Part shown: one piece after another, positions 12,231-24,262 of the stretch
How the letters are laid out: each line of letters begins with the position of its first letter
Numbering within the stretch: the first letter of the stretch is position 1
Source: Progne subis subis
Lineage: Eukaryota; Chordata; Aves; Passeriformes; Hirundinidae
NCBI GenBank assembly: GCA_022316685.1
Contig: JAKJHU010000030.1
Span: 16,758,018-16,822,017 of the forward strand
Length of the DNA: 64,000 bases
Reading direction: 5' to 3'
Position numbers and translations under genes: made by a program
The notes under the pieces: model-generated
What the model saw: the letters and a program-made list of their open reading frames with translations, nothing else
Told to the model about the DNA's origin: nothing
Databases searched by the model: none

Positions 12231-12918
12231 CATAGAAACTATGAAACAAAAAGAAGGTTATGTTGGAAGAGATCTTTAAAGATCATCTGGTTCTGTTCTC
12301 TTGCCGTGGACAGTGACACCTTCTGCTATACTAGGTTGCTCACAGCTCCATCCAACCTTCCTGGGAGAGGGCACCCACTGCTTCTTTGGGCAACTTTTTC
12401 CAGTGTCTGACCACCGTCATTGTGAAAAATTTCTTCCTTATATAAAATCTAAATCTACCCTCTCCATTTAAATCTGTTATACCTTGTCCTGTCACTACAG
12501 GCCCTGCTAAAACATCTGTCCCCATCTGTCTTATGAGCTGTTTTCAGGCACTGGAAGGTGCTCTGAGGTCTCCCCAGAGCCTTCACTTCTCCAGACTAAA
12601 TCACAACCTTCTCAGCCTGTCTTCGTAGGAGAGGTGCTCCGGCTCTTTGATCATCTTCATGGTCCTCCTCTGGATTCTCTCCAGCAGGTCCATGTCCTTC
12701 CTACCTCGGAAGCCCCAGGCTTGGATGTTACACTGCAGGTGGAGTCTCACTGCAGCCGAGCAGAGAGGCAGAATCACCTCCCTCGGTCTGCTGCCCACAC
12801 TGCTGAAAAAGCAGCCTGGGATAGGGTTATCTTTCTGGGCCACAGGTGCACATTGCTGGCTCATGTCCAATTTTTGATCCACCAATATCCCTGAGTTCTT
12901 CTCTTCAGGGTTGAATTT
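12231..12918 (-). mobile_element. CR1 LINE, 3' part with ORF2 C-terminal remnant
   Basis: The minus strand carries the C-terminal end of CR1 ORF2, downstream of the reverse-transcriptase core, then the 3' UTR and a CTATGA-type terminus at 12231. Diagnostic peptide pieces are VDQKLDMSQQC, SREVILPL-like PREVILPL, KKDMDLLERVQRR-like RKDMDLLERIQRR and EHLSYEDRL in 12601-12885. KKFFTMTVVRHWKKLP follows in 12340-12525. ORF2 encodes the endonuclease and reverse transcriptase that copy CR1 RNA at the target site. Here only the tail is present, and stop codons right after EDRLRRL break the frame, so the copy is inactive. Its 5' truncation point is near 12918. Confidence 0.95.
12340..12885 (-). pseudogene. 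Broken CR1 ORF2 C-terminus
   Basis: This is the coding remnant inside the CR1 copy. One open piece (12601-12885) ends at a stop where functional elements continue; about 75 nt later a second piece (12340-12525) resumes with the KKFFTM...VRHW motif. At least two in-frame stops separate them. The nuclease and polymerase motifs lie upstream in complete elements and are missing here. Confidence 0.85.
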
Positions 12919-13295
12919 ATATAATGTATAGGTGTAGATAGGATAAAGTACGCTGTCAGCTCATATAATTTTCATTTATGCAAACTCTGTCAAGTGCAGG
13001 AGTGTATATGCTATACATGAAGCAATTACTGAGATGATTTCTTCATTTTTCTTATATCAAGAGAAGAAAAAGGTAAAAAAAAGTTATCCACTATAGCCTA
13101 TGTTTAATTCTCAAGTCTCGAACAACTGGATAACAATGTTCTGTTTGGAATAGAAATATGTAGCTGGCCTTCAGTAGCCTCTTCCTTCCTACCTGTTCTG
13201 TATATGAATAATGATTCAGCTGTTTCATGCTTTTTGAGATTCTTACTCATCAGGGAGTGAAACTGCAAGTCTCATCAAGCATGGGGTTATAAAAA
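12919..13295. other. Unique sequence between CR1 and LTR
   Basis: AT-rich sequence with no gene or repeat seen. It ends in TTATAAAAA directly before the LTR. Confidence 0.6.
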
Positions 13296-13525
13296 TGTGC
13301 GGACAGAAATACCCTGAGTATGTCTGGTTCTGTCCCCGCTCCGGGCAGGAGCTGACCTCCGGCTAGCTCTGGTCAGCACGGCCACAGATGTTTCCAGTTT
13401 GGATGAGCACGCAGGCAATATACCTGCTGGGTCGGCTTCTCGGCGGCAGCTGGACCAATAGTGTCGTGACAGCATTGGCAGAAGAAGAGAAAAGGCTGGC
13501 TCTCAGCTTAGCAGGTTAAAAGATG

Positions 13526-13531
13526 TTTATT
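13526..13531 (-). terminator. LTR polyadenylation signal
   Basis: AATAAA on the minus strand, downstream of the TATA box within the same LTR and consistent with the R region. Confidence 0.6.
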
Positions 13532-13589
13532 AGCTGAGGAGCTGAGAGCTGAGCTCTGAGCTGAGAGAGTATGAATTTCCCTCCTCCAG

Positions 13590-13597
13590 CTTATAAG
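13590..13597 (-). promoter_or_regulatory. LTR TATA box
   Basis: CTTATAAG lies about 60 bases upstream (in sense) of the LTR's AATAAA signal, in the place expected of the U3 core promoter. Whether it is active cannot be told from the sequence. Confidence 0.55.
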
Positions 13598-13929
13598 CGG
13601 GGGAGGGGTTCCAGGGAGGATCCAACAAGACAACAAATCAGGGGATTCAGGGGGTAACAAGGTGTGCCCACCCCCAGGCCTTGGACCAAACACCTCCAGA
13701 GGAAAAGAATTCCCCCCAGGCTACCTATCACCCGAAGCCCTCTCCCTGAGGTTTCGCAATCCGGGAGGGGTAGGCAGGCTGCCCCAGAGTGAGAGGGGGC
13801 AGAGGGGATGTTACAAGTCATGTGAGGGGTGGGATGACTGACACAAAACACCCTATTGTACACAGACAACACAAAGGGATTACAGAATTGGAGATACAGT
13901 GAAATGAACCATAACATAAACTTCTTACA

Positions 13930-16900
13930 GAAAACCTAATAAAACAGTTCTGCACCACCACACCTGAGTCTGTGTAAACTGAGGTTGCTTCTGCCATTTG
14001 ACTCATGTAAAGATTCTTCAAATCCTCTTAGAGTAAAGGCCTGTAGGACTGATAAAAATGTACTTGTCTGTTTTATAACAAGCTGCAAAGAAACGTTGCT
14101 GAGTCACCTTCGGTGTGAGCTCACTATTTTCATTCCTGAGAGCAGGTGTCACATGCCTTTTCTGATGCAACTGCTGGTAACTGCTCTGCTGTCACCCATT
14201 GTGTCACTTGGCATCACGGGCAGAGTCAGCTGATGGTGTGAAGGAGAGAGGGTCATCATCTGATACTAAAGTGCAAACAAATTCAGATAAACATTACCTC
14301 ATTGAGGAGAAAGAGGGGGGATGGGCATAGCCCAAATAAAAAGTGGAGAGGATACAGATACAGAAAACAAAGGGAGAAAGGGAAAAATCTGCTGCAGGAA
14401 CATTACTTTACCCTGGGCAGAGTTTTCAGCAGGTTTTGCATCAGCCAAGCACATTCTGTACAGCTAAGCAAAGGCACAGACAGAAATAGAGTACCCTACC
14501 AGGTGTATATTTGTACAAGCCCTTCTTGGATGAAAGGCACCTGAAAAGCATTCTGGAGGTGGGCTCACACCTAAATTAGGTTATGATTCCATGTGAAGAT
14601 ATTCAGCATGGTACACAGGCTCCAGCCACTTTTCAGCAGATCAATGCATTTCTCCTCTGCTGGCTCAAAATTCTGGCAATCAATATACTCTGGATAAGTC
14701 TGGTATATTGACATCCATATAAATGCATCTATCCCAGCCTTTTCAGGTGCATGTTCATTCAAACCACTTGGAAAATATGTAGAAACCCCCCTCTTTTATT
14801 TTATCTGTCCTTGGTTGAATATAATCTAGATGCTCATGGAGAGCATGTTCTTTTTTAGTTCACTGGCTTCAGTGGGAGAATTGCCTTGGTAATCAATAGT
14901 AAATGACTGACAAAGCACCAAAAAAATTGGGCCAAAATGATCCCTGTGTGATTTTATCAGTTTCTTCTTTCTGCAAAGTTATTCAATCAGGGACCACATA
15001 TTTTATTAGGTCAGCATTTGGCAGGAATGCTCCCTTTTACCTAGAGGCATTTGCTGAAGAGTTAAAATAATAAGGTTTTGTCTCATAAAAAGATACACGT
15101 GTGTGCATGTGTTCAAGTTGTTCAAGCTCTGTACCTCTGTGGGACGTAGCTCAATTTGTTTCGCCATCAGAGACAATTTCAATAGCCTGGAAAGGTCCAG
15201 TGACCACCTTGTCTGTCCAGTGCTGTACGTAAGGCAAACACTGCAGCTCAGGACACAGCTTACAGGGGCTTTATGTGCTTAGAGTGGGATTCAAAGCGGG
15301 TTGTAGGCTGAGCAGGGAACTACAGTGTGCAGCTGAGAGAGAGCCAGGAGAGAGAACTGCAGGGGCCTGGGTGGGCAGGGGCAGGATGCATGTCTCCAGA
15401 GTTCTCACTCCCAATCTGAAGCTGGGGCACGACCACAAAGGTAAATGCTTGCATTCATTTTTTTGAGTCCCTAACAAGTCCTGCGTGTTTTCTCTGAAAT
15501 GGTGGTCAATTCCTTATTGTCACTCCGCTACCTTCTTTTCTCAGCCACACTTTGCACAGTAGTCAGTGGCTGAAACGCTCATACACGGTGTCAATTGTCC
15601 AGGTTCATAGTCCCTCCTCTGACTGGGGAAATGCTGATAATTATCCCCAATTATCAAGCCAGATTTAGGCTATCTTCCAGAGCTCCTGCTGAAGCTGTGC
15701 AGCTGTAGCATAGGCTTCAAGAATTTCTGTGACAAAAGAGAACACCAGCAAGACTGACTATAGTCTCCTTGTAAGGGGAGGTTTGGTTGTTTGTCACTGG
15801 CAGTTTAATAGATTTTCCTTGACACAGGCACTGGATATAACACACATACTCTGCTGATGGGGCCAGATAGTAACTTGGGTAGAGTCTGACCTCTTTGGCT
15901 GCCCGTGGAGAAAAAACAAAGCAGACAGTGAACACTTGCTGGACTACACACTTATTCTTATGATTATTTGCATTACATTTTAACCTTAATTTTCTGTTGT
16001 GAAAATTAGCTTGCTAAGTGTGAAGAGGAGAGAACCCTTCAACTTCTTCTACAGTCGGTCTCAAACCAGCAGTTCTTCACAAAAGTCTTTTTGCAGATGT
16101 CTAATTTTCAAAGTACTTCATAACCCTTTTTTTTTTTTTTTTTTTTTTCTTAGATAGGAGATTTTGAAGACCAAAAAGGGTTGTGGGATTCTTGCGCCTA
16201 ACCTAGACAAATGGATCCTCTGTCTTCTGCAGAAAACCAGGTGTTCCATCATTGCCAAACACCAGAATGTTTATGATCTACCAGTTCTATGCTTCCTTAT
16301 CAATTTTTTTGCCTCTTCTCAAACTGGTTGTTTGCCTTGAGGCCAGCACACCAAGTCAGGCCAGAACCATAAGGCAGTGCAGATTGCCCTATTATGTGCT
16401 GTCTACCCTTCATACAGCTCAAGGGATGTTTATCTCCTTCCTCTGCCTGTGTTCATCTTTGCACGGGTACCTGCTTCATCAATCTGCTCCTGAAAGATGG
16501 TTTAAAATGCCAGCAGTTTGCAAAAAACATGGGAATAATATAAACACTTTGTGAAGATATGGCTGGTTTACTGTTGCCTGGAGAGATTCCCTGCCTGTAT
16601 TACTGTACTTTGAATTATTCTGAATATCACTGCAGAACTTCTCTTAGCAGCTCTCCTTTCCTGTTATTCTTGCTCACATCTGTTCACTGCAGTAATGGGT
16701 ATTTTTTGGCTGTAAGCTGTTCTGCAGCGTGACACTTGGCGAATGGATGTCTCTGTGTGCAATAGCTGCTGTTTTTTGAAGACTCATTTGGCTCTTGTCC
16801 CCTCTGGGTGAAACAAACATACAAATATATTGCTATAACCTTTCACCAGCCTTTCATTGCAACTGCTACCTTTCTGATTGACATTGCTTGTGCTTGAGCT

Positions 16901-19586
16901 CTCCTCTGAACTGAACTCTTTTGGGGAAATCTAAAGGATTTTATTCTAAGCTTCAAATTTATTGTGTGTATGTTTGCTCAGTGACAGGTTTTACTTCTGC
17001 TACCTAGTCAATGGCATATCTGTTCTTTGTAAGAAACATGCTGTTTATATGTGATATAATTATTTCCACTAACCATTCAGAACCCAACTGATCACTCTCA
17101 CAGCCATAAGTGAATCTGTTTGACAACCTGTTCTCTACACAGTAGGTAGTCTTCCACCCGCCAGCTAATTTATCATTGCATCTGCTTGGCTCTGCCAAGG
17201 GATATGTTCTAGTGCATTTATTCTTGTCTCTAAAAGCTTGTGACTGGCCATTATCTTGGGAGGAGACATTCGTAGAACAAAAATTTTATGGTGTATATTT
17301 CTGTCTTTGTGAAACTCATGTTTGCAGTGACTCAAAGAGATCCCCTCCTTTAGTTATTTTCGCTCTCTTTTACAGTTGATACTTCCCAGTAGTTGCAGAG
17401 ACCCCCTCAGCAGCCTGGGTGGTTGGCCCAGGTTAGATAGTGTTGGTGAGAAGTGCTTAATTGATATTAACATGGATGGAGATGATCTGCTCAGCCATAG
17501 CACAGACGTCATTTGGTACTTTCCTTCCCTCTAATGCTATAGTGCTCATGCAACCTGAAAGGACCATCTGTAGATCTCTGAGATTAGTGCAGGCCTGTTT
17601 ATTATTTGGCTTTTCTGTTCAAGCTATTTGGCCCTATCTGTCTGGATCTGTTGAGCTAATTGCCTTGATATATGAATGTCCAGTTTGCCTGGATATCCCA
17701 GCAAACAGCAGATTGTTTGAGCTCACATTTATTCCTAATTCAAAGTAAGTCTAAGAATCTGCTAAACTGAGAAGTCACCAAAATGGGAAAACCTTTGTCA
17801 AGTCTGATCAAACCTGAATCAAGCTCTTCTGCCATTCTGCTAAACAGCATTGTCATTGTTTGAACTCTACATCACAGTTTGCATTTTTTTCCTCTAGGTT
17901 CAGGTTCAACATCTTCCCTGACATGTCTTCTTCTACCAGTTAAAGGCAAAGCTCTGCCTTTGAATTACAAAAAGGCAGCAAAGTTCACAGATGCTGGAAA
18001 AAGGTCAAAATAGTAGGTGTGACCTGGAAGTTGAGGCTACCTTTTTGATCCTGTATAAAATATATGTCTTTATTCTTCAGTAGTAGAATCTCTCCTGTTT
18101 TAGCCTTGTCTTGTCACATGCAGAGGAAGATTAACACTACCAGAAGGAAAATTGAAGATGTCACTCAGAAGAATGGACAGGGCAGTAACCTACCAATAAG
18201 AGTATCATCCTGTCACCTAACTGACTGCAACACAGAGACATGTCTTGTTTCTATTAATATTTCATAGAACCAGCTGGTATTACTAGATCCAACCAGTCCC
18301 AATGAACTTCATTTTAGCCTTTTTATTAGCTTATAAATGTGATGGGGTTGATGGATACCATTTAATGGAACGTTTTCCACCCTGCTCCTCCCTCCCTTCC
18401 CACCCTGAAAAATCTGACATTCATAAATGTAGGAGGTCAGTAATTTGCATCCAGCTGAGTGGCTGTCTGGCTTTAATGAGATGATTTGTAATCATAAGCA
18501 CTGCACTGCAGTGGTGTCTGGTACAGGGGAAGAGGAACACGTATGCATACTCCAGCTGAGAAGATGGAGAGGTGATGTGAGGAAGGGAAAGCACATGCAT
18601 CAGAAAAAGGAAGCAAGGCTGGAATGACATAAGGAGCTCCATTAAATGTAATAAAATAATGCTGGCCTGGTTAGCATAAGAAGAGCCAAAGGCTGGCTGA
18701 TGCAAGCCAGTGAAACTCCTGTTATTTAGGGCAGGCAGGCAGCTTGCAGGGTTGCACTTATCCAGAGCTCTTTAGAGTAGCTGAAAATAACGGGTATGTT
18801 TTTGCCAGCTGTAAGCCCTCAGTGCCTTTAATGCACAGCTCAGTCCTTCCTCTCCCACTCCTTACATAACAATAAAAATCTTCCAGACCAGGAAAAAAAT
18901 TCAGGGGCTAGAGAGGTAATATGTTGTGAAGATGACATGTTCCTCATCAGCTATATTTTCAGCATGTTTTCCTAAAAAACTGGATCACGTTCTGTCTTTG
19001 CATGTATTCTTCCTCAATCTGATGCATTTTTAACCCAGTTACTCTTTTCATTTCAGTCACACAAAGCAGTAGCAAATTCCTGCAAGTCTCAGGCAGGTAG
19101 GAGAGAGTTGGAGACTATTAATCCATTCACTGGGGGAAAGACTCAGAAGAGAATCCTTCTGGGAGAGAGAGATTTTTAATTCTCTGGCTTTGATAAAAGC
19201 TTCACTTGGCATCTGTTTCAGATCAGACAGCCATGAATCCACCACAGGCAAATCCATAGGAAGCTAGGCTGAGCTGGCTCTCTTGCACACACAACTACTT
19301 TCTCTGGCTGACTGTGAGAATTTTACACCTCTCAAAGACTAACTTTCCCTTGTCTCCAGGGTTTCCCTCCTCTGTAGTAGCAATTCTCTGGGATCGTCAC
19401 ATGATACTTTTTCATTAGGCATCCCAGCTGTGGAAGACTAGGTTCCTTTAACCATGTCTCCAGCTGTCTTGAGTTATTCTGCAGCAGGCCAGCTGGACCA
19501 GTGTAGTTTTTCTTACAGCTGCAATGGAATAGCTTGGATCAGCTTTAAGGTTTTTATTTTAAAGTTCATTTGCTACTTTATGTTAT
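13930..19586. other. Gene-poor unique sequence
   Basis: About 5.7 kb without a recognisable gene. It holds a 22-base T run at 16127-16148. A 95-codon frame at 17461-17748 ends at an AAA|GTAAGT donor but belongs to no family I can support. No young mobile element was seen. Confidence 0.6.
16127..16148. repeat. Poly-T run (22)
   Basis: Uninterrupted T tract. No flanking SINE or LINE body was recognised. Confidence 0.95.
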
Positions 19587-19667
19587 TAAAACAAAACAAA
19601 ACAAAACAAAAACAACAAACAAACAAACAAAAAACACCAAACAAAAAAACCAACCAATAAAAACACA
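19587..19667. repeat. A-rich (AAAAC)n / (AAAC)n simple repeat
   Basis: Begins as four AAAAC units, then decays through AAAC and CCAA words. It lies immediately upstream of the 212-codon open frame. Confidence 0.95.
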
Positions 19668-19670
19668 ATT

Positions 19671-20309
19671 GTGCAAACTGATCGGTGTGGCTACAATCTG
19701 CATCAAGGAGAAGATGCTGACTTGAGGCAGTGGGGCGGCTGGTTTGGCCTTGCTCACAGTCTCCCAGTGCAGGATAATGCTGTTCAGCCCACAGCCCTTT
19801 TGGAGGGGTGGAATCTCCAGGACAGCCTGCAGTCACATCATATCAGGAGACTTTCAGCCCTTATTCATCTCACCTTTCTCAGTCACGACCTTGTATTCCC
19901 TTCCCCATCAGCCCCTGGAGCACGAAGATCTGTCCTTCCAGGCAACAAAGAGCTTTTCTCTCCCCCTCTCCTGAGCTCCTTCTGTAAAACATACATGCCT
20001 CATGTGCTTCCTTCTCTGAAGATGTTTGTAACTCTGCAACATAATCCTTCCCCCCTCTTCCCTGGGGAGACGTGTTACCCCTATGTTAAGTACAGTGGTT
20101 TAAGTTACAGGGATGTGTGGGTGGCCTTCAGAAATTGTGCCAGTAAGATGTTTCTCAACCAGATTTTCAGTTCTTATAGAAAAAGAAGATGCTATATGAC
20201 TCTACCCAGCATGCATAAAACAACAGTTGACCTTCCTTTGAGACAGAAGGTGTCTTCAGTGACTTCAGGGAAAAAACTTCCTCTAGGTAAGATGGACCCC
20301 TATAGATGA
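19671..20309 (+). CDS. 212-codon ORF, unrecognised; may hold an exon at 19912-20286
   Basis: This is the longest open frame in the window. I recognise no domain, signal peptide or membrane segment. The protein is rich in Ser, Pro, Leu and basic residues, with KRRCYM and LRQKVSS near the end. Inside it, a strong acceptor (CTTGTATTCCCTTCCCCATCAG, ending 19911) and a strong donor (CTAG|GTAAGA, at 20287) bound 375 nt that stay open, with phase 1 in and phase 1 out. A frame this long is unlikely but not impossible by chance in sequence of this composition. It could be a lineage-specific exon, part of a non-coding transcript, or spurious. The ATG context is unremarkable and follows a simple repeat, so the start is doubtful. 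Confidence 0.2.
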   Translation: MQTDRCGYNLHQGEDADLRQWGGWFGLAHSLPVQDNAVQPTALLEGWNLQDSLQSHHIRRLSALIHLTFLSHDLVFPSPSAPGARRSVLPGNKELFSPPLLSSFCKTYMPHVLPSLKMFVTLQHNPSPLFPGETCYPYVKYSGLSYRDVWVAFRNCASKMFLNQIFSSYRKRRCYMTLPSMHKTTVDLPLRQKVSSVTSGKKLPLGKMDPYR

Positions 20310-20904
20310 TTTTTTTTGAGAAGAGCTCTGTCCTGGAAGCAGGCCCCCCAACTCCTCTGCACTTTCCAGGCCATCTGATTCCATCAGCAGGTCTGTGAGC
20401 TGACAGTATCTCCCACAGTTTTTTCACAGGCACACCAACTACTTTGCCAGGTCTTTACAAAGTACCAATCTACTGTGCTATGTAAGCAATGCATCATCTG
20501 TCAGAAAGGAATTAGTTGTGTATAGTCTTAATGCTAAGAACATAAAAAACTGTAGATTGAAAAAAAAAGGGTCGGGAGGAGGGAAATTCATTTTTACTGT
20601 CCCTCTAATGTACTGTGTCTCCTCTTTGTCTAGGGAGTATCCCACAGATGATCACCTCTCAGCCAGCGGTGCACTTTAGTGCCATCCTTCAAGCTAAGAA
20701 AAACCTTGAAACATTTGCTAGGTCTGTTTTATTATTTTCCCAATCATGTTTCCTTGACTTGACTTGTCCTGTCCCTTTGATCAATAGCAGACGTCACCCA
20801 GCATGAGCCATGTTTTGGATTGATTTAGAGTGCTTGTTAGTACCAACTTCTAAATCACTTTGCTGAGCTTCCTCTCTTTGATGTTGTTGGCAATGGATAA
20901 GGTC

Positions 20905-21165
20905 TTAGGCTGGGATTTTCAAAGGACACAACAACAGAAGAGTCCAGAACACTTAAAGCTCTCCAGCCCTTTTTGAAAATCACAGGCAAAGAGTGCAAGA
21001 AATTTACTTGCTTACAATTATGATATTTTCAAGCACTTTAAGGTGTACATAGCTGCTTTATGGGGTTTTCAGAGGTATCTTTCAGAAGTTGTGGGCTTAG
21101 GCGTATTTGGAAATCCTATTAGAAGCCATTCAGCATCTTTATATGCCTAAATTCCTTTAAAGCCT
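20905..21165. repeat. Degenerate ancient interspersed repeat (family not named)
   Basis: Contains the words TTAGGCTGGGATTTTCAAAGG, GGGCTTAGGCGTATTTGGAA and ATGCCTAAATTCCTTTAAA. These recall an old repeat seen across birds, crocodilians and turtles, with CTTAGGC / TTTTCAAAAG / CCTAAATACCTTT motifs. The opposing GATTTTCAAAGG (20914-20925) and CCTTTTTGAAAATC (20968-20981) form an imperfect inverted pair, also typical of that kind of element. The call is from memory of motif patterns only. Confidence 0.35.
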
Positions 21166-24132
21166 GACTCAGCATACTGTGATACTCTTCTGTGTGTGTG
21201 AGAGCAGCAGCATAAAGAGCAGGCTCTCAGTGAATGACTGATGCTGTTTGAATGTGTGGAATACAAGCCAAATCCCAAATCCAGGGGCTCATATGTTACA
21301 GTCATATAACCCAGCCACTTGTTTCTTCAGCAGTTGTCACAGCAAAGCTGTCATTTCCTAGTTCAAGAGTGTTTATCACATTCTTATTCTTGATACACAC
21401 TCCAGGAGGAGGAAGGATTCACGAAGCAAGTGGAAGTGTGATTCAAAAACTTCGTCAAACTGAGCAATGAAAATGCTCCCAGCAGTGGCCTCTGTCTGTT
21501 TGGGTATGTGGAATGGATAGCTGGAGTTCCTCACATAATTTAGGTTACATTACCATTTTTCAAGAAAAATTCAGTCTGGATTCAGTTTGCATAAATAGGA
21601 GCTTCAAAACCAAAGTCTAAAACATCTCATTCCATTCTTACCAGCTTCCAGCTGAAGGATATTTCTGATCATGAATTGTAGTAGTGGACAATATTGACTG
21701 ATTCAATGGGAGCAAGAGTGAGAGACAGACAGACACATAGACCATTTCCAAGGAGATATATCCTGTTTCCTATGAGCTTTCTTATTAAAATTATCCCAGT
21801 ATATACATTCTCTATTCAAGCATGAAGTGCTCATTACAAGTCTCTACATGAATAATGTACACTTAAAACGATTCCCTGTGCCATAAATATTGACCTTGGT
21901 TAATAATTGACTATGGGTTTCTCTCTGGTCCTCTGAGCACTACTGACTGATGGTCTGGACTCTTCCCATGCTGTTTCTTTCCTTTCACTCCTGTAATTTT
22001 CCAAGAAGATATGATACTGAAAATATAAATATAATAATGACACAAGTTTGGACTGAAGTATACAACAACTCCTCTACCTGTCCCAGTTCTTGCTTAGTGT
22101 CCCCTGTGATTTAATTGGAAAGTGTGGAAAAAAATATACTCCTTTTCTAATTTAATCTGCAATTTCTCTGCTGGTATTTCCTGCAGTCCTTATCCATTTT
22201 TGCTTTAACGTGTAGTTAACATTATTACAGTGTAATACATCTATCAGTCACTTTGTGAGACTGGCTCATAAAAAGTTTTAAAGAGCAGTATATGGACCAA
22301 ATTTGCTGCTCAAACTGCAGTGGATCCAAAACATTCCTTGTATTTGAAGCTTCCCAGCCTCATGCTTGATAAATCTGTACTGCCTGTACTTAGCATTTGG
22401 AAAATTCTATGGATTCATGGAGGAAGAAAAGCTGAGTGATTGTAAAATGTTGCCTGGCAGAGTCCAGGTTTATAATGTCAGATCCAGCCAAGACTCCATA
22501 ACTGTGCATCTGCAGGCCCTCATTCTGCAGCTTTAAGGGTGGGCATGCAGGAAAAATTACTCTTACCTCATACACCAGCACACTTTATACGTCTGCCTAG
22601 AATGAGTTTTCCATAGAGCTTTGCCTGGGCTTCATATATTAGATGAAAACTGCAAGCAAAGATAAAATGTGCTGAATATCCTGTCTGCGGTATTCAGGCA
22701 CCAGAGAGCAAGTGAGGAAAGGCTTTGATAGCAACACTGTGAAAAGATTTCATCAAAGTGTTTTGTCCTCTAAGTTCTGACAGAATTTCCTTCTTTTGGA
22801 CATTCTGCAAATATGTGTTACTAAAAATGTTGCGGTTGTTCCTATAGTTCCCAATTTTCCCCCTGGTGACAGAGTTACAGCCACTCCATGTGGGAGCTGA
22901 GAAAACTGTGTCTCTTCTTTCACTCTTAGCCTCTGCAATTCTTAGCCCAATGGCTCCTTGCTTTGAGAGAGAGAGATATGGAGGATGCTGTCCAACAAGC
23001 AATATCTATTTATGGAGACAGTGAATTCACAATGAGTTAGGAGACGGTGACCAAAATGTGCAGCATTGTTTGTGGGTCCTTGAGGACCAATAAAAATAAC
23101 AGAACTGCAACTGTAAATAGCTTATTACAAACATCCAATTTCTATGCTTGGAATTCAGGACTCTGTCCAGACCATAAAATTAATCCTCATTGCCTGCTGA
23201 ACCTTGGAAGTCGGGTTCCTCTGCCAAAGGTCACTCAGTTCTCAGTGGTGGCATCAGTGCTGATTTGTTTCGGATTTGTGCATAAACATTTGCTCTGCTT
23301 GGTTACAGGCTGGAATTGAATGAAGATCATTAGAAAACTGGATGAAGTGCCACAGCCACTTCATAGCCAAGGATTTCACCTCAAGGAAAGGCACATGAAA
23401 GGACCTAGGTGCTAAAATTGACATATTCTGTGATGGGTAATATAAGGAGAATGCCAAAAAGGTTTTGCTTCAGGCTAATACTTGAAATTATTGGTGAAAG
23501 AATGATGACAATTTATAATCATAGCTAAATTAGATGTGGTAAAATATGCTTTATGTTCAATGTTAGTTTTAATTTTTATTATGTCAAGGATATTGTCTGT
23601 AATATATTTTCCAGCATTTAAGATTTTCAATTTTTATGTATTAATTGAGAATATTTAGAAATGCCTAAAGGAGCCAAGCTGAGTTGCAGGTTTTTTTGCA
23701 TAGATTTGCACCACTGTAATATGCACAGATAAAAACCTGCTGTAACTCAGTTTACATCATCATTTTAATTTTATTTTCAAGTGTGTTTCTTCCTCTGTAG
23801 AATGAATCATACAGCCTATAACTGCTTTAATATCTCAGGTGGTGGTATCCTGACCCACAAGAGAAATGAACCAGTAACCCCCTCTTACCCTTCTCTTATA
23901 GGTTACCATGTAATTGCATAATCAAAATTTTAATTTAAAATTGTACTAGAAGCAGTGTTTAACGTAGTTTTGTGGACCTTTCCAGGCCTTTCACATTAGA
24001 ATACAACATAGTCCTTAAGGAAATAAAAGGGATGTAGATACACCTTCTTGACTTAAAGTCCTCTGTCACTACTACTGCAATCTATTGATAAGACATTTTG
24101 CTCCCTATCATGGTCTTGCCTTACGAAGTAGG

Positions 24133-24262
24133 AAAAAAAAAAAAAACCAACAAAAAAGCAAGCAACAAACAAACAACACCAAAAATCCAACCAACCAACC
24201 ACCCCCCCCCAAAAGAACCCCCAAAAACACAAATTGAAAAAAAAACAAACAACAAACAACCA
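24133..24262. repeat. A/C-rich low-complexity tract
   Basis: A 14-base A run leads into AAAC, CCAA and C-run words. One strand has almost no G and little T. It generates spurious open frames on both strands. Confidence 0.95.

Larger units (their letters stand above)
13296..13929 (-). mobile_element. Solo LTR of an avian endogenous retrovirus
   Basis: On the minus strand, the element runs from TGTAAGAAG (13929) to CGCACA (13296), with the TG...CA ends of retroviral LTRs. In sense order there is a TATA box (CTTATAAG, about 13590-13597), a CTCAGCT-rich stretch, an AATAAA polyadenylation signal (13526-13531) and a CpG-bearing downstream part. This matches a U3-R-U5 layout. No primer-binding site, gag, pol or env follows, so it is a solo LTR left by recombination. 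Target-site duplications are not clean (TAAAAA against GAAAAC), so the outer limit at 13929 is approximate. The class is probably ERV2/ERVK-like, by inference only. Confidence 0.8.
19668..24132. other. Gene-poor sequence around the 212-codon ORF
   Basis: Apart from the ORF at 19671-20309 and the degenerate repeat at 20905-21165, I see no gene here. Minus-strand frames at 22390-22581 and 22694-23002 are short and unrecognised. Confidence 0.55.

Noticed and set aside
12634..12894. Plus-strand open frames opposite the CR1 remnant
   Set aside because: Antisense shadows of CR1 ORF2.
17461..17748. ORF containing ECPVCLD, reminiscent of a RING finger, and ending at a GTAAGT donor
   Set aside because: The remaining RING cysteines and histidine do not follow, so the motif is a coincidence.
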